A stretch of DNA of 64,000 nt, from NCBI GenBank assembly GCA_025060595.1, contig JANXBX010000006.1:1-64000 (forward strand), read 5' to 3'. Source of the DNA: Synergistota bacterium. GTDB lineage: Bacteria; Synergistota; GBS-1. Positions 1 through 8,914 of this stretch are shown here, one piece after another (positions within the stretch are counted from its first letter, which is position 1; each line of letters begins with the position of its first letter). Made by a program: the position numbers and the translations under genes. The notes below the pieces were generated by a model, which did not search any database, was not told where the DNA came from, and was given only the letters and a program-made list of their open reading frames with translations.

Positions 1-490
1 CCTTAGTTGGATAACCCTTGTGCTTAGAAAACCCGTATTCAGGGTAAATCCTGTCCCAAGCGCACATTATTCGGTCTCTGATTACCTTAGCTATGATAGA
101 AGCAGCAGATATAGGTAAGCAAATCTCATCCCCCTTAGGTATAGCCCTTTGAGGTATATCTATAAGAGGAATTTTATGATTTCCATCTACGAGGATTATA
201 TCGGGCTTTAACTTAAGCTTCAGGATGGCCCTTCTCATGGCTTCAAGAGAGGCATTTAGGATGTTCATCTTATCTATCTCCTCAGGGGTAACTAAGGCCA
301 CAGCCCACGCTAAAGCCTTCTTTCTTAAAATCTCAAAGAGCTCCTCTCTCTTACACGGGGAAAGCTTTTTACAATCTCTAACTTCATCGTTAAAATACTC
401 ATAAGGAAGAATAAGGGCAGCAGCAACTACCGGACCAGCTAACGGTCCTCTTCCAGCTTCGTCAACTCCCGCTACTAGGAGGGAGTTCAA
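1..490 (-). CDS. rnhB: Ribonuclease HII (C-terminus beyond window)
   Basis: Endonuclease that cuts the RNA strand of RNA-DNA hybrids, including single misincorporated ribonucleotides. Translating the minus strand gives VAGVDEAGRGPLAG with the DEAGRG metal-binding motif, then ILVDGN (third acidic residue) and SIIAKVIRDR (fourth aspartate), ending at the window edge in HKGYPTK. The reading frame is cut at base 1. The start is uncertain: TTG at 488-490, preceded by a GGAAGGTGG ribosome site, is the best candidate and overlaps the 3' end of rbgA. It is the last visible gene of the translation operon, where rnhB commonly follows rbgA. Confidence 0.9.
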   Translation of the reverse strand, partial: MNSLLVAGVDEAGRGPLAGPVVAAALILPYEYFNDEVRDCKKLSPCKREELFEILRKKALAWAVALVTPEEIDKMNILNASLEAMRRAILKLKLKPDIILVDGNHKIPLIDIPQRAIPKGDEICLPISAASIIAKVIRDRIMCAWDRIYPEYGFSKHKGYPTK

Positions 491-1202
491 ATGTCCACCT
501 TCCAAGCCTTCCCTCTCTAAAATCTCTAAGTAAGCTTGAAGCGGCTTTTTCAAGATCAAGCTCTCCTCCCTTCCTCAAAAAACCCCTCCTTTTAGCGATA
601 TCCTCTAGGGAAAGGGGAAGGGAGAGCCTTTCTATAAGCTTTTCTGCAAGGGTTACTAAGCTGCTCCAAACAACATCCTCTCTTAGGCAACCAAGCCAGG
701 AGAGAATAACCTTCCCCTCATCTGTTAAACTTGGTTCAAGTATTCCAGGCGTATCAAAGAGTAACCCCCAATCTACCCTAAACCATACCCCGCCTCTCGT
801 AACTCCAGGAAGCGGCCCCACCTTAGATTTCCTCTTGCCAAGCAACTTATTTATTAAGGAAGATTTACCTACGTTAGGAATACCTACAACCAAAACCTTA
901 GCCTTAGAGTAAGAGGATAATCTCTCAAAGAGCTCATCAAACCCCTCTCCATCCTTAGAGTTTACTGCGATACTTTTATCCCCCATATAGCTTAGCCATG
1001 CCTTTGTAGCATACTCATCAGCAAGATCCATCTTATTAAGGATCTTCCAAACTTCTTTACCCCTGGGCGGTTCCCATGGCGGGACTGTAGAAAGGGGAGC
1101 ACGTGCATCCAGAACCATTAAGATAAGATTGGCATATTTTACCGCTTCCTTTATTAGTTCTCTTCCCTTAGCTATATGGCCTGGATACCAGCTCCTCCTC
1201 AT
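462..1202 (-). CDS. rbgA: Ribosome biogenesis GTPase RbgA/YlqF
   Basis: GTPase needed for late assembly of the 50S ribosomal subunit. The GTPase motifs are circularly permuted as in the YlqF/YawG family: NKMD (G4) comes first, then GIPNVGKSS (G1), the GVTRG threonine loop (G2) and DTPG (G3). The N-terminus WYPGHIAKG matches the family start. An in-frame extension upstream is possible, but the ATG at 1200-1202, whose A is part of the lepB stop codon (ATGA), gives the usual MRRSWYPGH beginning. About 246 residues, slightly short of typical members. Lies between lepB and rnhB, its usual place. Confidence 0.92.
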   Translation of the reverse strand: MRRSWYPGHIAKGRELIKEAVKYANLILMVLDARAPLSTVPPWEPPRGKEVWKILNKMDLADEYATKAWLSYMGDKSIAVNSKDGEGFDELFERLSSYSKAKVLVVGIPNVGKSSLINKLLGKRKSKVGPLPGVTRGGVWFRVDWGLLFDTPGILEPSLTDEGKVILSWLGCLREDVVWSSLVTLAEKLIERLSLPLSLEDIAKRRGFLRKGGELDLEKAASSLLRDFREGRLGRWTFELPPSSGS

Positions 1203-1720
1203 TTGATTAGGCCGATCCTCGAAGGAGGCCAATATCTAACTACAGCCCTACCCTTTATATTAGCTCTGGGGAGAAAACCCCAGAACCTACTATCCTCGCT
1301 ATTTGGTCTGTTATCTCCTAAAACAAAGTAAAAGCCCTTTGGAACCGTTATGGTTGGCATATTGTAAAAATCCCTATTAGCCACATAGGATTCTTCGATC
1401 CTATTTCCATTCACATAAAGATACCCGCTTTCAATTCGAACCATATCTCCTTCCACAGCAACTATTCTTTTTATAAGGTCCTTAGAGGGATCCAAAGGAA
1501 ATCTAAAGACAACTATGTCTCCCCTTTTAGGTTCGGTAAGGTGATAATAAAACTTCAAGACCAGTATCCTATCTCCGGGCTCCAAAGTAGGCACCATGGA
1601 CGAGGAGGGAATATAAAACGCCTCTACCACAAAAGCTCTTATTAACAAAGCTAGTACAACAGCTATAACTATAGTTTCTACGATCTCGCGCCAAGCCGAC
1701 TTTTTCCTCATCTCCTTCAT
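1199..1720 (-). CDS. lepB: Signal peptidase I
   Basis: Membrane protease that removes signal peptides from exported proteins. One N-terminal membrane segment (about residues 13-32) is followed by the catalytic serine in SSSMVPTL (Ser41) and the general-base lysine in LIKRIVAVEGD (about Lys84). The GDNRPNSEDSRFWG signature is present. 173 residues, the short Gram-positive-like form without the large insertion seen in enterobacteria. Placed between rplS and rbgA and coupled to rbgA by an ATGA overlap. Confidence 0.95.
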   Translation of the reverse strand: MKEMRKKSAWREIVETIVIAVVLALLIRAFVVEAFYIPSSSMVPTLEPGDRILVLKFYYHLTEPKRGDIVVFRFPLDPSKDLIKRIVAVEGDMVRIESGYLYVNGNRIEESYVANRDFYNMPTITVPKGFYFVLGDNRPNSEDSRFWGFLPRANIKGRAVVRYWPPSRIGLIK

Positions 1721-1729
1721 TTAAAAACC

Positions 1730-2077
1730 TTAGCTCCTTCTCTCCTTAAGACGTGTCGCTTTGCCAACCCTTCCTCTAAGGTAGTAGAGCTTTGCCCTCC
1801 TTGCCGCTCCCCTCCTTACCACTTCTATTTTCTCTATAATAGGAGAGTGCAAGGGAAAGATCCTTTCAACACCTATTCCACCGGATATCTTTCTAACAGT
1901 GAAAGTCTCCCTCAAACCACCGCCCGAGCGAGCTATAACCGTTCCTTCAAAAACCTGGACCCTTTCCTTACCTCCCTCTTCAACCTTCAGGTGAACCTTA
2001 ACCGTGTCACCCGGCCTAAAGTCTGGAATATCTTTCTTCATAAATTCTTTTTCTATCTCCCTTATAATGGGATCCAT
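1730..2077 (-). CDS. rplS: 50S ribosomal protein L19
   Basis: Structural protein of the large ribosomal subunit near the 30S interface. The sequence begins [11 protein letters not shown] and contains [22 protein letters not shown] and [13 protein letters not shown], all typical of L19. 115 residues is normal length. It sits directly downstream of trmD in the conserved rpsP-rimM-trmD-rplS order. Confidence 0.97.
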   Translation of the reverse strand: MDPIIREIEKEFMKKDIPDFRPGDTVKVHLKVEEGGKERVQVFEGTVIARSGGGLRETFTVRKISGGIGVERIFPLHSPIIEKIEVVRRGAARRAKLYYLRGRVGKATRLKERRS

Positions 2078-2091
2078 CCTTTAACACCTCC

Positions 2092-3336
2092 CTATGAACT
2101 TTTAAAAAGTCTGTCTAAGATTATCGCTACAGCTCCTCTTACCGATAGATGATTGTAATCTCCCTTCCACTCTATGGGCTCAAGCTGATAATCCGCCCAA
2201 CTTTTGACCTCCTCAGTTAAGCCCCATCCTGTTCCAAAAAGAAGAAGAACAGGTCTTTCCTCAAGCAAGATCTTCCATTTAAAATCTCTAAAGGAGATCA
2301 TCCTTGAAGATGGGCGAGCGCTAGTAGCAACTACTATGGGATCAGCTTTCTCCCTCTCTTCTATCCTCCTAACGGTTTCCTCTATAGATGGAGAGACCTT
2401 AACATTATCTAACGCTTCCCTTCTGTCGGGGTTAAGCATGGAACCAACACCTTTAGTCCAGTGCTCCACAATTTTTTTCACGTTTTCCCTCTGAGCCTCA
2501 ATAGGAGTTATTATGTAAAAGGCTTTTACACCATATGTCCGACAGCACCTTGATATATCATGTATATCCAAGTTAGCAACGGTAGTGGTTATTATCTCTC
2601 TATGTTGATTATAAACCGGATAGTGAACTAATCCTACATATACTCCCCTCTCCATATACTTTCTTAAGGATATTCTATCTATTAGCTCGGGCCTCCTCTT
2701 ATAGGTTCTCTTCAAGGCCTCCAGTCTGCGCCACCTTTCAACCTCTTCATGATCTCCAGAAAGAAGGATTTCCGGAACTTTAAGCCCCTCGAACTCCCTA
2801 GGCTTACTATATTGGGGGAAATCTAATATTCCATCATAAAAGGAGTCCCTCTTGGGAGAATCCTCGCAACCTAAAACTCCTGGTATAAGCCTTATAACCG
2901 CATCAACTATTACCATAGCTGGAACCTCCCCGCCCGTTAGAACATAATCCCCTATAGATATTTCTTCATCTATAAGCTCCGTTATTCTTTCATCTATACC
3001 TTCATAGTGACCACAAACCAAAAGAAGATGATCCTTCAGAGAAAGCTCCTTCGCTAAATCCTGGTTAAAAAGTCGACCTTGGGGAGAAAGAAGTATTCGA
3101 TATGGGCTCCCTGGCACGCTTTTAATAGCCTTCCAAAAGGGCTCAACCTTAAGAAGCATGCCTCCTCCACCGCCATAGGGATAATCATCAACAGTTTTAT
3201 GTTTATCAGTAGTAAAATCCCTCGGATTGTGAAAGTATATTTGAAGCAAACCCTTATCTATAGCCCTTTTTATTATGCTGCAGCTTATAAAGCTTTGAAA
3301 CATCTCCGGAAAAAGCGTTATCACATCCACTCTCAC
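2092..3336 (-). CDS. trmD: tRNA (guanine37-N1)-methyltransferase TrmD fused to a second SPOUT-like domain
   Basis: The first ~228 residues are TrmD, which methylates G37 of tRNAs reading CNN codons. The SAM-knot motif GDYVLTGGE is at residues 129-137 and the [16 protein letters not shown] active-site loop at about 164-179. From about residue 230 ([12 protein letters not shown]) to the end is a separate module that I recognise as the PF09936-type SAM-dependent RNA methyltransferase domain, normally a stand-alone protein next to trmD in Thermotoga-like genomes. The total of 414 residues is far longer than ordinary TrmD (about 240). No stop or frameshift separates the parts. The target of the second domain is not known to me. 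Overlaps rimM by 4 bp. Confidence 0.93.
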   Translation of the reverse strand: MRVDVITLFPEMFQSFISCSIIKRAIDKGLLQIYFHNPRDFTTDKHKTVDDYPYGGGGGMLLKVEPFWKAIKSVPGSPYRILLSPQGRLFNQDLAKELSLKDHLLLVCGHYEGIDERITELIDEEISIGDYVLTGGEVPAMVIVDAVIRLIPGVLGCEDSPKRDSFYDGILDFPQYSKPREFEGLKVPEILLSGDHEEVERWRRLEALKRTYKRRPELIDRISLRKYMERGVYVGLVHYPVYNQHREIITTTVANLDIHDISRCCRTYGVKAFYIITPIEAQRENVKKIVEHWTKGVGSMLNPDRREALDNVKVSPSIEETVRRIEEREKADPIVVATSARPSSRMISFRDFKWKILLEERPVLLLFGTGWGLTEEVKSWADYQLEPIEWKGDYNHLSVRGAVAIILDRLFKSS

Positions 3337-3848
3337 TCGAGCAACCCCTCCATAGGAAATATAATCATTATCTCCTTATCAAGGTCAATCTCCCTAACGA
3401 CGCTTTTGAGAGCAGGAATCATATACTCTTTTTCACCTCTCACACAAAAAACATCATTTGCGCCCGTTTTCAATATATCTACTATCTTTCCAAGGTACTT
3501 TCCCTCTTGAGTGTAAACCTTAAGGCCGATGATTTGATGGAAGTAAAACTCTCCTTCTCCTAATGGAGGAAGCTCCTCCTCCTTAACCTTTATAAAGGAG
3601 CCTATTAACCTTTCTGCCATGTCCCTCGTTTCGCAACCCTTAACCTTAATTAAAAATGTTCTGCCCTCCAAAGTCAACTTCTCAAGATCACCTTCAAATA
3701 AAACGTTATCTCTGTCATCATAAAAGATGAGCCTCTTTCTCTCCCTTAATCTCTCGGGAAAGTCGGTCATAGAAAGAACCTTTATAACTCCCTTTATACC
3801 ATGAGCTGCTACTACCTTGCCAACAATAATAAGCTTATGTTTTTTCAT
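3333..3848 (-). CDS. rimM: 16S rRNA processing protein RimM
   Basis: Assembly factor that binds S19 and helps mature the 30S head. The N-terminal [15 protein letters not shown] and the PRC-barrel half beginning [16 protein letters not shown] are visible, with a [10 protein letters not shown] segment and the [18 protein letters not shown] ending typical of the family. 171 residues. It overlaps both trmD downstream and the KH-domain gene upstream by 4 bp, suggesting coupled translation. Confidence 0.95.
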   Translation of the reverse strand: MKKHKLIIVGKVVAAHGIKGVIKVLSMTDFPERLRERKRLIFYDDRDNVLFEGDLEKLTLEGRTFLIKVKGCETRDMAERLIGSFIKVKEEELPPLGEGEFYFHQIIGLKVYTQEGKYLGKIVDILKTGANDVFCVRGEKEYMIPALKSVVREIDLDKEIMIIFPMEGLLE

Positions 3849-4084
3849 TCCTCCTGACTTAATAACTCCACCATTACCTTCTTCCTAAGCTTTATTCCAG
3901 CAGCTCGACAAAGCTCCCGTATAGCTCTTATTAGCCTCCCCTTTTTACCTATAACTTTACCCATATCATCCTTTTTAACTTCAACTTCAATAAGTATAGA
4001 TTTTTTACCCTCTAACGTTCTTACCTCTACATTCTCAGGATGATCAACCAGAGACTTTACCAGAAAGGCTATTAGATCCCTCAC
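3845..4084 (-). CDS. khpA: KH-domain RNA-binding protein (KhpA/YlqC family)
   Basis: Small RNA-binding protein of 79 residues consisting of a single KH domain with the GxxG loop as IGKKGR. The family (KhpA, formerly YlqC) partners with KhpB in small-RNA binding and cell elongation in other bacteria; that role is inferred here. The start overlaps rpsP by 41 bp in another frame, and the gene overlaps rimM by 4 bp. The position between rpsP and rimM is conserved across many Firmicutes-like genomes. Confidence 0.9.
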   Translation of the reverse strand: MRDLIAFLVKSLVDHPENVEVRTLEGKKSILIEVEVKKDDMGKVIGKKGRLIRAIRELCRAAGIKLRKKVMVELLSQEE

Positions 4085-4385
4085 CTAGTACACCCCCAGA
4101 AACCTTTGCCCTCTTCCTAGCTTCCTTAGCTTGACAGAACTTATCCCATACTCCCACCCTGGAAAGCAACCTTTTCGCAGTATCCGACGGCTGAGCCCCT
4201 CTTTCAAGCCAAAGAAGAGCCTTTTCCTCATCCACCCTTATAACAGGCGGTTCAGGAAGAGGATCATAATATCCAAGAATTTCAATAAACTTACCATCCC
4301 TTGGAGCTCTTGAATCTGCAACTACTAAGCGGTAAAATGGCTTTTTCTTTTTTCCCATTCTTGTGAGGCGGATCTTTACCACCAA
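4044..4385 (-). CDS. rpsP: 30S ribosomal protein S16
   Basis: Small-subunit ribosomal protein. Begins [29 protein letters not shown], followed by ILGYYDPLP and the [19 protein letters not shown] segment, all diagnostic of S16. At 113 residues it carries a tail of roughly 25 residues beyond the core fold, and that tail overlaps the next gene (khpA) by 41 bp. Lies just after ffh in the operon. Confidence 0.97.
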   Translation of the reverse strand: MVVKIRLTRMGKKKKPFYRLVVADSRAPRDGKFIEILGYYDPLPEPPVIRVDEEKALLWLERGAQPSDTAKRLLSRVGVWDKFCQAKEARKRAKVSGGVLGEGSNSLSGKVSG

Positions 4386-4412
4386 AAGACACCTCCTTAA
4401 AACTTAGTCTTT

Positions 4413-5738
4413 TTAAAAGAAAGGTAGCTTTATCCTACCGCCACCCTTAGATAACTTCTTCATCATCTCTTTCATCTCTTCATACTGCCTCAAAACCTGA
4501 TTAACAAGCTGAACAGAAGTACCACTTCCCATAGCTATTCTTCTCTTTCTGCTTCCCTTTATTATTTCTGGCTTCCTTCTTTCTTCTGGGGTCATAGAGA
4601 GTATGATAGCTTCTATATGCTTTAACTCCTTTTCATCTACATTTATATCCCCGAACTTCCTTCTAAGCTTAGAGAATCCGGGTACCATATCAAGTAGCTG
4701 GTCTAACGGTCCCATGCTCTTCATCTGCCTTAAATACTCAAGGAGATCCTCCATGGTAAACTCAGCCCTTTTAAGCTTCTTACTAAGCTCTCTAGCCTTC
4801 TCCTCTTCCACGGCTGAAGAAACCCTTTCAATAAGAGTAGCAAGATCTCCCATTCCTAATATTCTCGAAGCCATCCTATCAGGATAGAAGGGCTCTATAT
4901 CATCAATCCTCTCCCCAACCCCAACAAACTTTACGGGCTTTCCAAGAACATAGGCAATGGAAAGGGCTGCTCCACCTCTTGAATCTCCATCAAGCTTAGT
5001 TAGTATAACGCCAGTTATATTCACCGCTTCAGAAAAGGCGCTCCCCACCTTTAAGGCCTCTTGTCCCATCATAGAATCAACTACGAGAAGGACCTCATGA
5101 AACTTGAAGGAGTTGGTAAGCTCTTTAAGCTCAGATAGCATCTCCTCATCTACATGAAGCCTTCCAGCAGAATCCACAATAACTACCTCACAGAAGCTCT
5201 CCTTAGCAAGCTCTATCCCAGACTTAAGAGCCTCAAAGGGAGTTCTACCGCTTACAACTTGAAAACCAAGGGGCTTCGATAAAACCTCAAGCTGCTTTTT
5301 CGCTGCAGGTCTTTTAACATCAGCAGCAACCAGAATAGCTTTTTTCCCTTCCTTTTTAAGGAGATTAGCTATCTTAACCACCGTCGTAGTTTTCCCAGAG
5401 CCTTGAAGGCCAACAAGCATAAATAAAGAAGGGATTTCCGATGAAAAGGTTAGCTTCGAGTGCCCTCCCCTCATAACGTTTAAGAACTCCTCATAAAGTA
5501 TCTTTAAAACCTGATCAGTTGGATTTATACTCGATATAACCTCTTGAGCCAGGGCTCTTTCTCTAACCTTACTCAAAATATCTTTAACTACCTTATAGTG
5601 AACATCGGCCTCAAGAAGGGCCAGCCTGATCTGCCTTAATGCAGAATCTACATCCTCCTCAGAAAGCTTGCCTTTCTTCCGTAAAAACGAAAGAACTCCC
5701 TCAAGCCTCTCCCTCAACTTCTCAAACAAAGATATCAC
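4413..5738 (-). CDS. ffh: Signal recognition particle protein Ffh
   Basis: GTPase of the signal recognition particle, which delivers membrane proteins to the FtsY receptor. The helical N domain (1-90) is followed by the G domain with GLQGSGKTT (about 110-118), DSAGR and TKLDGDSRGG motifs, then the methionine-rich M domain from about 300 with the RNA-binding RRIAMGSGTSVQLVNQ segment. 441 residues is normal. It overlaps ylxM by 17 bp. No 4.5S RNA gene was seen in the window. Confidence 0.97.
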   Translation of the reverse strand: MISLFEKLRERLEGVLSFLRKKGKLSEEDVDSALRQIRLALLEADVHYKVVKDILSKVRERALAQEVISSINPTDQVLKILYEEFLNVMRGGHSKLTFSSEIPSLFMLVGLQGSGKTTTVVKIANLLKKEGKKAILVAADVKRPAAKKQLEVLSKPLGFQVVSGRTPFEALKSGIELAKESFCEVVIVDSAGRLHVDEEMLSELKELTNSFKFHEVLLVVDSMMGQEALKVGSAFSEAVNITGVILTKLDGDSRGGAALSIAYVLGKPVKFVGVGERIDDIEPFYPDRMASRILGMGDLATLIERVSSAVEEEKARELSKKLKRAEFTMEDLLEYLRQMKSMGPLDQLLDMVPGFSKLRRKFGDINVDEKELKHIEAIILSMTPEERRKPEIIKGSRKRRIAMGSGTSVQLVNQVLRQYEEMKEMMKKLSKGGGRIKLPFF

Positions 5739-6084
5739 CTCGTTCTAGCAAACCATTTATCTCCTCCAAAAGCCTTCTAAGCTTATCCCCATCCTCAGAA
5801 GGAAGCTTAGAAACGAGAGGTTCTATCTCCTTTTTGATGCTCTCAAAAAAGCTCCAATGCTTCAAAAATCTCTCCACTAATTTAAGCTTCTCCTCTATAC
5901 TTTTTAATCTGTTTAAACCTCTTCTCAAAGTATAATGAACAGCCTGCCTGCTTATACCAAGCTCCTCCGCTATTTCACCAAGGGAAAGATCATCCTCATA
6001 GTAAAGCTTCATAATCTCCCTCTGGTTAGGAGTTAAAAGCCCACCATAAAAATCTATCAGAAGACATATAAAAAAACGATCCAT
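5722..6084 (-). CDS. ylxM: YlxM/p13-like helix-turn-helix protein, SRP-associated
   Basis: Small DNA-binding-like protein that usually precedes ffh and has been linked to the SRP pathway in streptococci. The helix-turn-helix reads LTPNQREIMKLYYEDDLSLG then EIAEELGISRQAVHYTLRRG, matching the YlxM family. An upstream TTG in frame is possible, but the ATG at 6082-6084 is better placed behind the GAGGGTG ribosome site. It is the first gene after a consensus promoter, so it heads the translation operon. Confidence 0.88.
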   Translation of the reverse strand: MDRFFICLLIDFYGGLLTPNQREIMKLYYEDDLSLGEIAEELGISRQAVHYTLRRGLNRLKSIEEKLKLVERFLKHWSFFESIKKEIEPLVSKLPSEDGDKLRRLLEEINGLLERGDIFV

Positions 6085-6129
6085 CAATTCACCCTCTGTT
6101 AACTCAAACTACTTTACAGAGCGAAGTAA

Positions 6130-6158
6130 ATTATAAACTCCTTTGACAGAAGTGTCAA
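6130..6158 (-). promoter_or_regulatory. Consensus sigma70-type promoter of the ylxM-ffh operon
   Basis: On the minus strand TTGACA (6153-6158) and TATAAT (6130-6135) are separated by exactly 17 bp, a perfect match to the housekeeping consensus. It lies about 45 bp upstream of the ylxM start and is the only obvious promoter before the ten-gene operon. Confidence 0.85.
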
Positions 6159-6170
6159 TACTTAAAAAAT

Positions 6171-6195
6171 AAAAAGGGTAGTTTTAAACTACCCC
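6171..6195 (-). terminator. Intrinsic terminator after cysK
   Basis: Arms GGGTAGTTT and AAACTACCC on either side of a central base form a hairpin. On the minus strand it is followed by a run of T residues. It begins right after the cysK stop codon and separates cysEK from the ylxM promoter. Confidence 0.7.
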
Positions 6196-7092
6196 TTAAA
6201 GCAGAACCGATATATATTTATCCGCCCTATCAGGAAAGACAGTAACCACATTAGAACCGGGCGGTAGCTTATCTACAACCTTAAGACATCCCACAAGGTT
6301 AGCTCCAGAGGATATACCAGCAGAAATACCTTCCTTTTTCGGAAGAAGCTTCGCCATCTCTATAGCTTCTTCATCATCCACCCTTACCACCTCATCCAAG
6401 AGAGCCGTATCTAATATGGAAGGGATGAAACCCGCTCCTATACCCTGAATCTTGTGAGGGCCAGGATTACCACCTGAGATAACGCTCGAAGAGGAGGGTT
6501 CAACACCCACTATCTTGATCCCCGGATAGAAGGATTTTAAAACCTTACCAACGCCAGTTATAGTACCCCCAGTGCCAATTCCAGCTACAAAAGCGCTTAT
6601 ATCTCTATAACCCATTTGAGATATTATCTCTGGCCCAGTTGTTAAAAGGTGAGCCTTAACATTTTCCGGGTTGGAAAACTGATTAGGCATAAAAAAGTTT
6701 CGCTCTAAAGATATCTTTTCAGCCTCCTCTATAGCTCCCTTCATACCTCTGCCAGCAGGTGTTAGAACTATCTCCGCACCGTAAAGGGAAAGGAGTGCTC
6801 TTCTTTCTGCGCTCATGCTCTCTGGCATAACAAGCACACATGGCACACCATAATAAGCACATAGCATGGAAAGAGCGATACCTGTATTTCCCGATGTCGG
6901 TTCAACTATACCGCGCTCGCTATTTATAGCTTTCCTCTTTAAAGCATCGATAAACATGAAGAGCGCTGGCCTATCCTTTACGCTCCCACCAGGGTTATTC
7001 CCTTCAAGTTTAGCGTATATATTAACCCTACCTGAAAAGTAGTTAAGTTTAACTAAGGGGGTGTTACCAATAGCATCTAAAACTCCCTTCAT
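6196..7092 (-). CDS. cysK: Cysteine synthase A (O-acetylserine sulfhydrylase)
   Basis: PLP enzyme that makes cysteine from O-acetylserine and sulfide. GNTPLVKL starts the fold, the PLP lysine is in NPGGSVKDR (about residue 39), the phosphate/substrate loop is PTSGNTGIAL and the glycine-rich GIGTGGTITGVG binds the cofactor phosphate. 298 residues, normal. The ATG at 7090-7092 shares its A with the cysE stop (TGATG); a GTG one codon upstream is less well spaced from the GGGAGG site. Coupled to cysE, so the two enzymes of cysteine synthesis are made together. Confidence 0.93.
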   Translation of the reverse strand: MKGVLDAIGNTPLVKLNYFSGRVNIYAKLEGNNPGGSVKDRPALFMFIDALKRKAINSERGIVEPTSGNTGIALSMLCAYYGVPCVLVMPESMSAERRALLSLYGAEIVLTPAGRGMKGAIEEAEKISLERNFFMPNQFSNPENVKAHLLTTGPEIISQMGYRDISAFVAGIGTGGTITGVGKVLKSFYPGIKIVGVEPSSSSVISGGNPGPHKIQGIGAGFIPSILDTALLDEVVRVDDEEAIEMAKLLPKKEGISAGISSGANLVGCLKVVDKLPPGSNVVTVFPDRADKYISVLL

Positions 7093-7739
7093 CACGAACC
7101 TCCCTCCTGAGCCCTTCCCAAGATAAGGCTCTCAAGATAAGCTACTCTTCTTTCAAGCTCCCTTACTCTTGAGCTTAAAGATGCATAAGCCACCCTTTCT
7201 TTGTTTATTTTGACTACCATCCCTGGGACTCCTACAACCGTACTTTCAGGAGGAACATCCTTAAGGACAACGCTTCCCGCACCAATACGAGAGTTTCTGC
7301 CTATCCTTATGTTTCCTAAAATCTTAGCTCCAGCACCTATAACCACGCCATCATCAATTGTTGGGTGTCTCTTTCCTTTTTCCTTTCCAGTTCCTCCAAG
7401 AGTAACACCATGATAAATAGTAACGTTATCCCCTATCTCAGCGGTCTCACCTATTACAACTCCCATTCCATGATCGATGAAAAACCCTTTACCGATCTTC
7501 GCGCCTGGATGAATCTCTATACCCGTTAAGAAGCGAACAATATGAGAAAGCAACCTAGGAAGCAGAGGGATTTTAAACCTACTATGAAGTACATGAATAA
7601 ATCTGTGGCACAGTATAGCATGAAAACCGGGGTAACATAGGAAGGCCTCAAGAAACCCGAGGAAACCCTTGGAAAGGGCAGGATCCCTCTCCCTAATAGC
7701 CTTAAAATCCGCCTTTATAGCTTCGACAAGGTCACGCAC
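7092..7739 (-). CDS. cysE: Serine O-acetyltransferase
   Basis: Makes O-acetylserine from serine and acetyl-CoA, the first step of cysteine synthesis. The helical N-terminal half ends in [19 protein letters not shown], followed by the left-handed beta-helix of hexapeptide repeats ([41 protein letters not shown]) and the [11 protein letters not shown] tail. 215 residues. The start appears to be GTG at 7737-7739; no ATG is available in frame. First gene of cysE-cysK. Confidence 0.93.
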   Translation of the reverse strand: MRDLVEAIKADFKAIRERDPALSKGFLGFLEAFLCYPGFHAILCHRFIHVLHSRFKIPLLPRLLSHIVRFLTGIEIHPGAKIGKGFFIDHGMGVVIGETAEIGDNVTIYHGVTLGGTGKEKGKRHPTIDDGVVIGAGAKILGNIRIGRNSRIGAGSVVLKDVPPESTVVGVPGMVVKINKERVAYASLSSRVRELERRVAYLESLILGRAQEGGS

Positions 7740-7840
7740 CCCATGGTATAAAAAACACCTCCCTTAACAGTCAAAGTTGCTTCCATTTTATAGTCACATG
7801 TAAAATCTGTCAAGGAGTAAAAGATGCTCACTTTATCAAC

Positions 7841-8809
7841 TTATAACACTTCCTTTAAAACATCGCCATCTATATTTCCGCCACTTATGACAAGGGCAAC
7901 TCTTCTACCTTTAGCATTAAATCTTCCGGAAAGTATGGCCGCTATACCTAGAGAACCTGCCCCCTCAACCAAAAGATGAAGCTTCTTAGCAGCAAAAGCT
8001 ATGGCTTCCTTAATTTCCTCCTCAGAAACTAGGATAAAACCATCTACCTTATCTTTAGAGAACTCAAACATACACTCCTTTATACTACCCCAGGTCCCCT
8101 CAGAAAGGCTAGGCTTGTACTCCACGTCGACAAGCTTCCCCTCTTTCCAGGAGTAATACCATGGTGGAGAAGCTTCGCTCTGAATCCCATATATCTTAAT
8201 ATCGGGATTTATCGCCTTCACTATCGTAGCCATACCTAGCATCAACCCCCCCGAACCCGCAGGAACCAAGATCGCATCGATGTCTGGATTTTCTTTAACT
8301 ATCTCGTAACCAACTGTTCCTGCCCCAGCCATAACCAACTTATGCTCACCCGGTGGAATAAAGAGCAGCTTGCTCTCCTTAGATATCCTCTCTGCCTCCT
8401 CGAAAGCCGCATCATAACCACAACCATGCTCTACAAGCTCTATCCAATCACCACCAAACATCCTTATAGCTTCCTTCTTCGTTACCGGACAATCCTTTGG
8501 TACAACTATTACGCTCTTCACTCTAAGCTCACGCGAAGCTATAGCTACACCTTGAGCATGATTACCGCTTGAACAGGTGACCACTCCCTTCCTCTTCATC
8601 TCTTCAGGTAAGTTAAACATTACATTTAGGGCTCCCCTTATCTTAAAGCTTCTACAAACTTGAAGGTTCTCAAGTTTCAAAAATATGTCTCCACCTGAAA
8701 GCAAGCTTAAAGCTTCGCTTCTCTCAAGAGGTGTTTCCAAAACCTTACCTTTAAGAAATCTATAAGCCTTCAAAACATCTTGCGGTTTAACACTAATGTC
8801 ACAGTTCAT
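7841..8809 (-). CDS. Threonine/serine dehydratase, short catabolic type
   Basis: PLP-dependent deaminase converting threonine to 2-oxobutyrate (or serine to pyruvate). The PLP lysine lies in SFKIRGAL (about Lys56), with CSSGNHAQGVA and the PAGSGGLMLG phosphate loop. At 322 residues it lacks the C-terminal ACT-like domain of biosynthetic IlvA, so it resembles the catabolic TdcB form. It is divergent from the branched-chain amino acid importer, consistent with a role in amino acid breakdown, though supply of 2-oxobutyrate for isoleucine cannot be excluded. Confidence 0.87.
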   Translation of the reverse strand: MNCDISVKPQDVLKAYRFLKGKVLETPLERSEALSLLSGGDIFLKLENLQVCRSFKIRGALNVMFNLPEEMKRKGVVTCSSGNHAQGVAIASRELRVKSVIVVPKDCPVTKKEAIRMFGGDWIELVEHGCGYDAAFEEAERISKESKLLFIPPGEHKLVMAGAGTVGYEIVKENPDIDAILVPAGSGGLMLGMATIVKAINPDIKIYGIQSEASPPWYYSWKEGKLVDVEYKPSLSEGTWGSIKECMFEFSKDKVDGFILVSEEEIKEAIAFAAKKLHLLVEGAGSLGIAAILSGRFNAKGRRVALVISGGNIDGDVLKEVL

Positions 8810-8840
8810 AAGTTAGCACCCCCAGATTAAATATAAACCC

Positions 8841-8884
8841 TTTACACGATATTTTATTCTATCGTAAAATAAATAAGGTGTAAA
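8841..8884. promoter_or_regulatory. Interlocked divergent promoters for the dehydratase and livJ
   Basis: Plus strand: TTTACA (8841-8846), 18 bp, TAAAAT (8865-8870) toward livJ. Minus strand: TTTACA (8879-8884), 17 bp, TAGAAT (8856-8861) toward the dehydratase. Each -10 sits inside the other promoter's spacer, so only one polymerase can bind at a time. An inverted repeat ACGATA-8 bp-TATCGT (8846-8865) lies across the core and could be an operator. Confidence 0.6.
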
Positions 8885-8914
8885 TTTTAACTAAAAGCAA
8901 GGAGGTGACTGTAA

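Noticed and set aside
1847-2152. Plus-strand ORF opposite rplS/trmD
   Set aside because: Lies antisense to rplS, has low-complexity composition and no ribosome site; rplS is certain.
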